A stretch of DNA of 64,000 bases, taken from the NCBI GenBank assembly GCA_028455995.1, contig JABELC010000004.1:3160501-3224500 (forward strand), written 5' to 3'. A program made the position numbers and the translations under genes. Numbering within the stretch: position 1 is the stretch's first letter; every line of letters begins with the position of its first letter. A model generated the notes under the pieces. It was not told where the DNA came from. It saw only the letters and a list, made by a program, of their open reading frames with translations, and made no database searches. Shown piece by piece: positions 61,937-64,000 of this stretch. This DNA comes from Scleromitrula shiraiana (taxonomy: Eukaryota; Ascomycota; Leotiomycetes; Helotiales; Sclerotiniaceae).

Positions 61937-63149
61937 ATGTACCAGTCGAATCGAGATGCCCTTCCAGTGTATCGACCTTTAGAAGGCGGACCTTCTAGCT
62001 TTCGTCGAGAACCACTTCCATATCACGACAATGGCGACGATCGGGCGCAGATGCCCAATCTCAATCCTCCAAGACTCCCACCAATATCGTCATTAATATC
62101 ATGTTTGGATTACGAAGATGAAGGTCAGCAATCTGAGGATAGGGGTCGGTATCGATCGCCATCGCAGGGACCAAGATCTCCTGTTCAATTGGATCGCCCC
62201 ATGTATCTTCATCAACAACAGCGAAGTCCTCGCGAGCTCGATCGTACTTTCAAGCAATCGCAAAGCCCGCTTGCATTGTACTCTACAGCTCCATCAACTC
62301 CAACAAGTTCATTATTTCAGACCGGTGAAAGGTCTATTTCTGTTCAACACAATGGTCCTTTTGTTGCTCCCAGGTATGTACCTTTGACAACTATTTTCCC
62401 TGGATGAACGCTCATTGCTATTCGAAAGGCCCCCGCAACCTCGTGTGAAGCCCCTGTGCAAGCTTGTCATTATGCAACAACCTATATCTGCAAGGGCCTG
62501 TGGTTATGGAGATAAAGATCGACGGATGATAGATCCACCGCCAATTTTGACTTTTGAAGTCTATGATAATGAGACTGGTCAAATTGCCGATGCAAATGAT
62601 AGAACTAGGTTATTGAAAGGATTTATGCCAGTGGTACATTGCTCGTTATGGAATCCGTACACCAATTCTGTTGACGATACAATTGAAGGTTCCGTTGACC
62701 GACGGAACCAGAGGAGGATGGTTGGTTCCATGGTATGTAATGGCTTTAGAGCATTAGACCCTCAAGGAGATCATCGATACTACTTCACCTTTGCCGATTT
62801 GTCCGTCAGATTTCCCGGAGAATATCAGTTGATGTTCAGACTGACATTAATTGATCAAGGACCTCTGATGATGAAGGTGTCCAATGCGATTATCAGTCCA
62901 TTATTAAGTGATATTTTTACAGTCCACAATGCAAAGGATTTTGAAGGTATGCGACCCAGTTCAGAATTGGCGAAATCACTGGTCAGTCAAGGATACCCGA
63001 ATATCCTCAAAATTAAGAAAGGTAATGCAAAGACGATTGCTATGTGTGTCCAAGGAGGACAGGATGCCGAAGAAGATGAAGATGAAGATATGGGGAATAT
63101 GCCGAGTAGTTCCGATCAATCATACCGACGGAATAGACCCATTCAGTAG
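61937..63149 (+). CDS. velC: Velvet-family regulator, VelC-like
   Basis: The predicted protein is 385 aa in two exons (61937..62373 and 62429..63149); the 55-nt GTATGT...AAAG intron restores APRPPQPRVKPLCKLVIMQQP. Velvet proteins are fungal transcription regulators with an NF-kappa-B-like fold that link development and secondary metabolism. The first 145 residues are disordered (Pro/Ser/Arg/Gln-rich). The velvet domain spans about 150-340: KLVIMQQPISARACGYGDKDRRMIDPPPILTF at its start (split here by many conserved residues), then MPVVHCSLWN, RMVGSMVCNGFRALDP, YYFTFADLSVRFPGEYQLMF and the end HNAKDFEGMRPSSELAKSLVSQG. The domain is uninterrupted, unlike VelB, and not N-terminal as in VosA, so VelC fits best. 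The tail is acidic (QDAEEDEDEDMG). I chose the ATG starting MYQSNRDALPVY; an in-frame ATG lies 75 bp upstream. Confidence 0.88.
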
Positions 63150-64000
63150 AATGAATGTTTCCCAAATGGCTGTGCTGGCATTTTGTTTTCTGCATTGTTT
63201 GCACTCTCAAGCTAGGCGTTAGAGATTTCAAAAGGTTGATTTGGTAAAGAACTTTTGCATATCAAACACGAATTATGACTTTATGATGAATCGAATGGAT
63301 GGAATGGATGGAGTGGATGGATGATGGGGGCTGGGGAGAGATGATGGTACTGTCTGTATTGGCTTCTTGCTAATACTTTGAGCCAATATGGAAGAATTGC
63401 GAGGGAGACTTTATGATAACTCTTTGGACCTCCATTAAAGGTTCAACCAAGTTGATGTTTGAAAACCTTTGTTATTGTTATAGCGATGATTATATTATAT
63501 ATATATATATATACCCAATGGAACAAGATCTGTATCTCTACCTTAGGTATCTCCTTTTACTTTATTTATTTATTTATTTATTTATTTCTTTCTTTTCGGA
63601 TATGTATCTAATTATTTATTATTTTGCTTCAGGCAACTGGTACACATTTGAGTATTTGACCATAATATTATTATGAGTCTTGATATAAATGTTTTGAATG
63701 AGAGCCACAGCTCTTTTGCCACATGTGGCTGAAATTCTTAAATAAAAAGACAAAAACACTACCACAGCCATAACCCATCACGTCGCTGACTACGCTGATG
63801 TGGCTGACCAAATGCTAATAACCCCGCACACAATCCGAAGACCGATCAAGATCTAAACTTTATATGGTTAACTTTCTTCACTTATCTATTAACATTTAAT
63901 CCAAATACAGTTAGATCGACACGAAGAATCGTGCCCTACCACTAAAAACTTTCTATCGCGTTGCTCGAGATTTTCTTTTTTCTTTCCTCCTTCCCTCTGG
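63150..64000. other. Intergenic to window end
   Basis: This is the 3' flank of the velvet gene. It has TA-repeats near 63494-63512, a TTTA-repeat at about 63562-63590 and a perfect 12-bp palindrome GCCACATGTGGC at 63718-63729. No gene is seen. Confidence 0.5.

Noticed and set aside
1..64000. tRNA, rRNA or CRISPR-like arrays
   Set aside because: No cloverleaf with a proper GTTCRANTC arm and no spaced repeat array was found; tandem repeats are contiguous without spacers.

Overview
The window looks like chromosomal DNA of a filamentous ascomycete (Pezizomycotina). The evidence is short introns (about 49-181 nt) with GTANGT-type donors, a velvet-family regulator, fungal-type PIK1, TLG2, haspin, GH47 and calmodulin genes, and AT-rich repeats carrying the C:G-to-T:A transition pattern of repeat-induced point mutation (RIP). 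A leotiomycete, perhaps Sclerotiniaceae, is my best guess from overall gene character; this is inference and not proven by the sequence.

Left gene-rich block (1-14 kb): a putative fungal amidoligase; a haspin-like histone kinase divergent from a CCDC47-type ER membrane protein; a GH47 alpha-1,2-mannosidase; and calmodulin divergent from the endosomal/Golgi syntaxin TLG2. Several of these serve ER/Golgi function and membrane traffic, but they are separate transcription units, as usual in fungi. A decayed cytochrome P450 lies at 16.8-18.5 kb.

Gene-poor block (18.5-45.8 kb): about 27 kb containing one convincing gene, an NC2-alpha (DRAP1/Bur6-type) transcription repressor subunit with a long Q/N/P-rich N-terminus. 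The rest is pyrimidine-rich intergenic DNA, a 5.48-kb RIP-degraded LTR retrotransposon (168/169-bp LTRs, 5-bp target duplication), a 1-kb palindromic foldback element bracketed by unusual 32-bp direct repeats, a 0.94-kb terminal-inverted-repeat element, and an exceptional density of microsatellites, including a 34-nt G tract and an approximately 195-bp TTTATA array.

Right gene-rich block (45.8-64 kb): PIK1 phosphatidylinositol 4-kinase, an MFS sugar transporter with a small inverted-repeat element in its upstream region, a large kinase-like protein with a proline-rich linker and a possible ubiquitin-like C-terminus, an area of small or decaying coding remnants, and a VelC-like velvet regulator.

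Exon structures were worked out by hand from splice signals, phase continuity and family conservation. No complete new biological system is evident. The most unusual structure is the palindrome with 32-bp flanking direct repeats.
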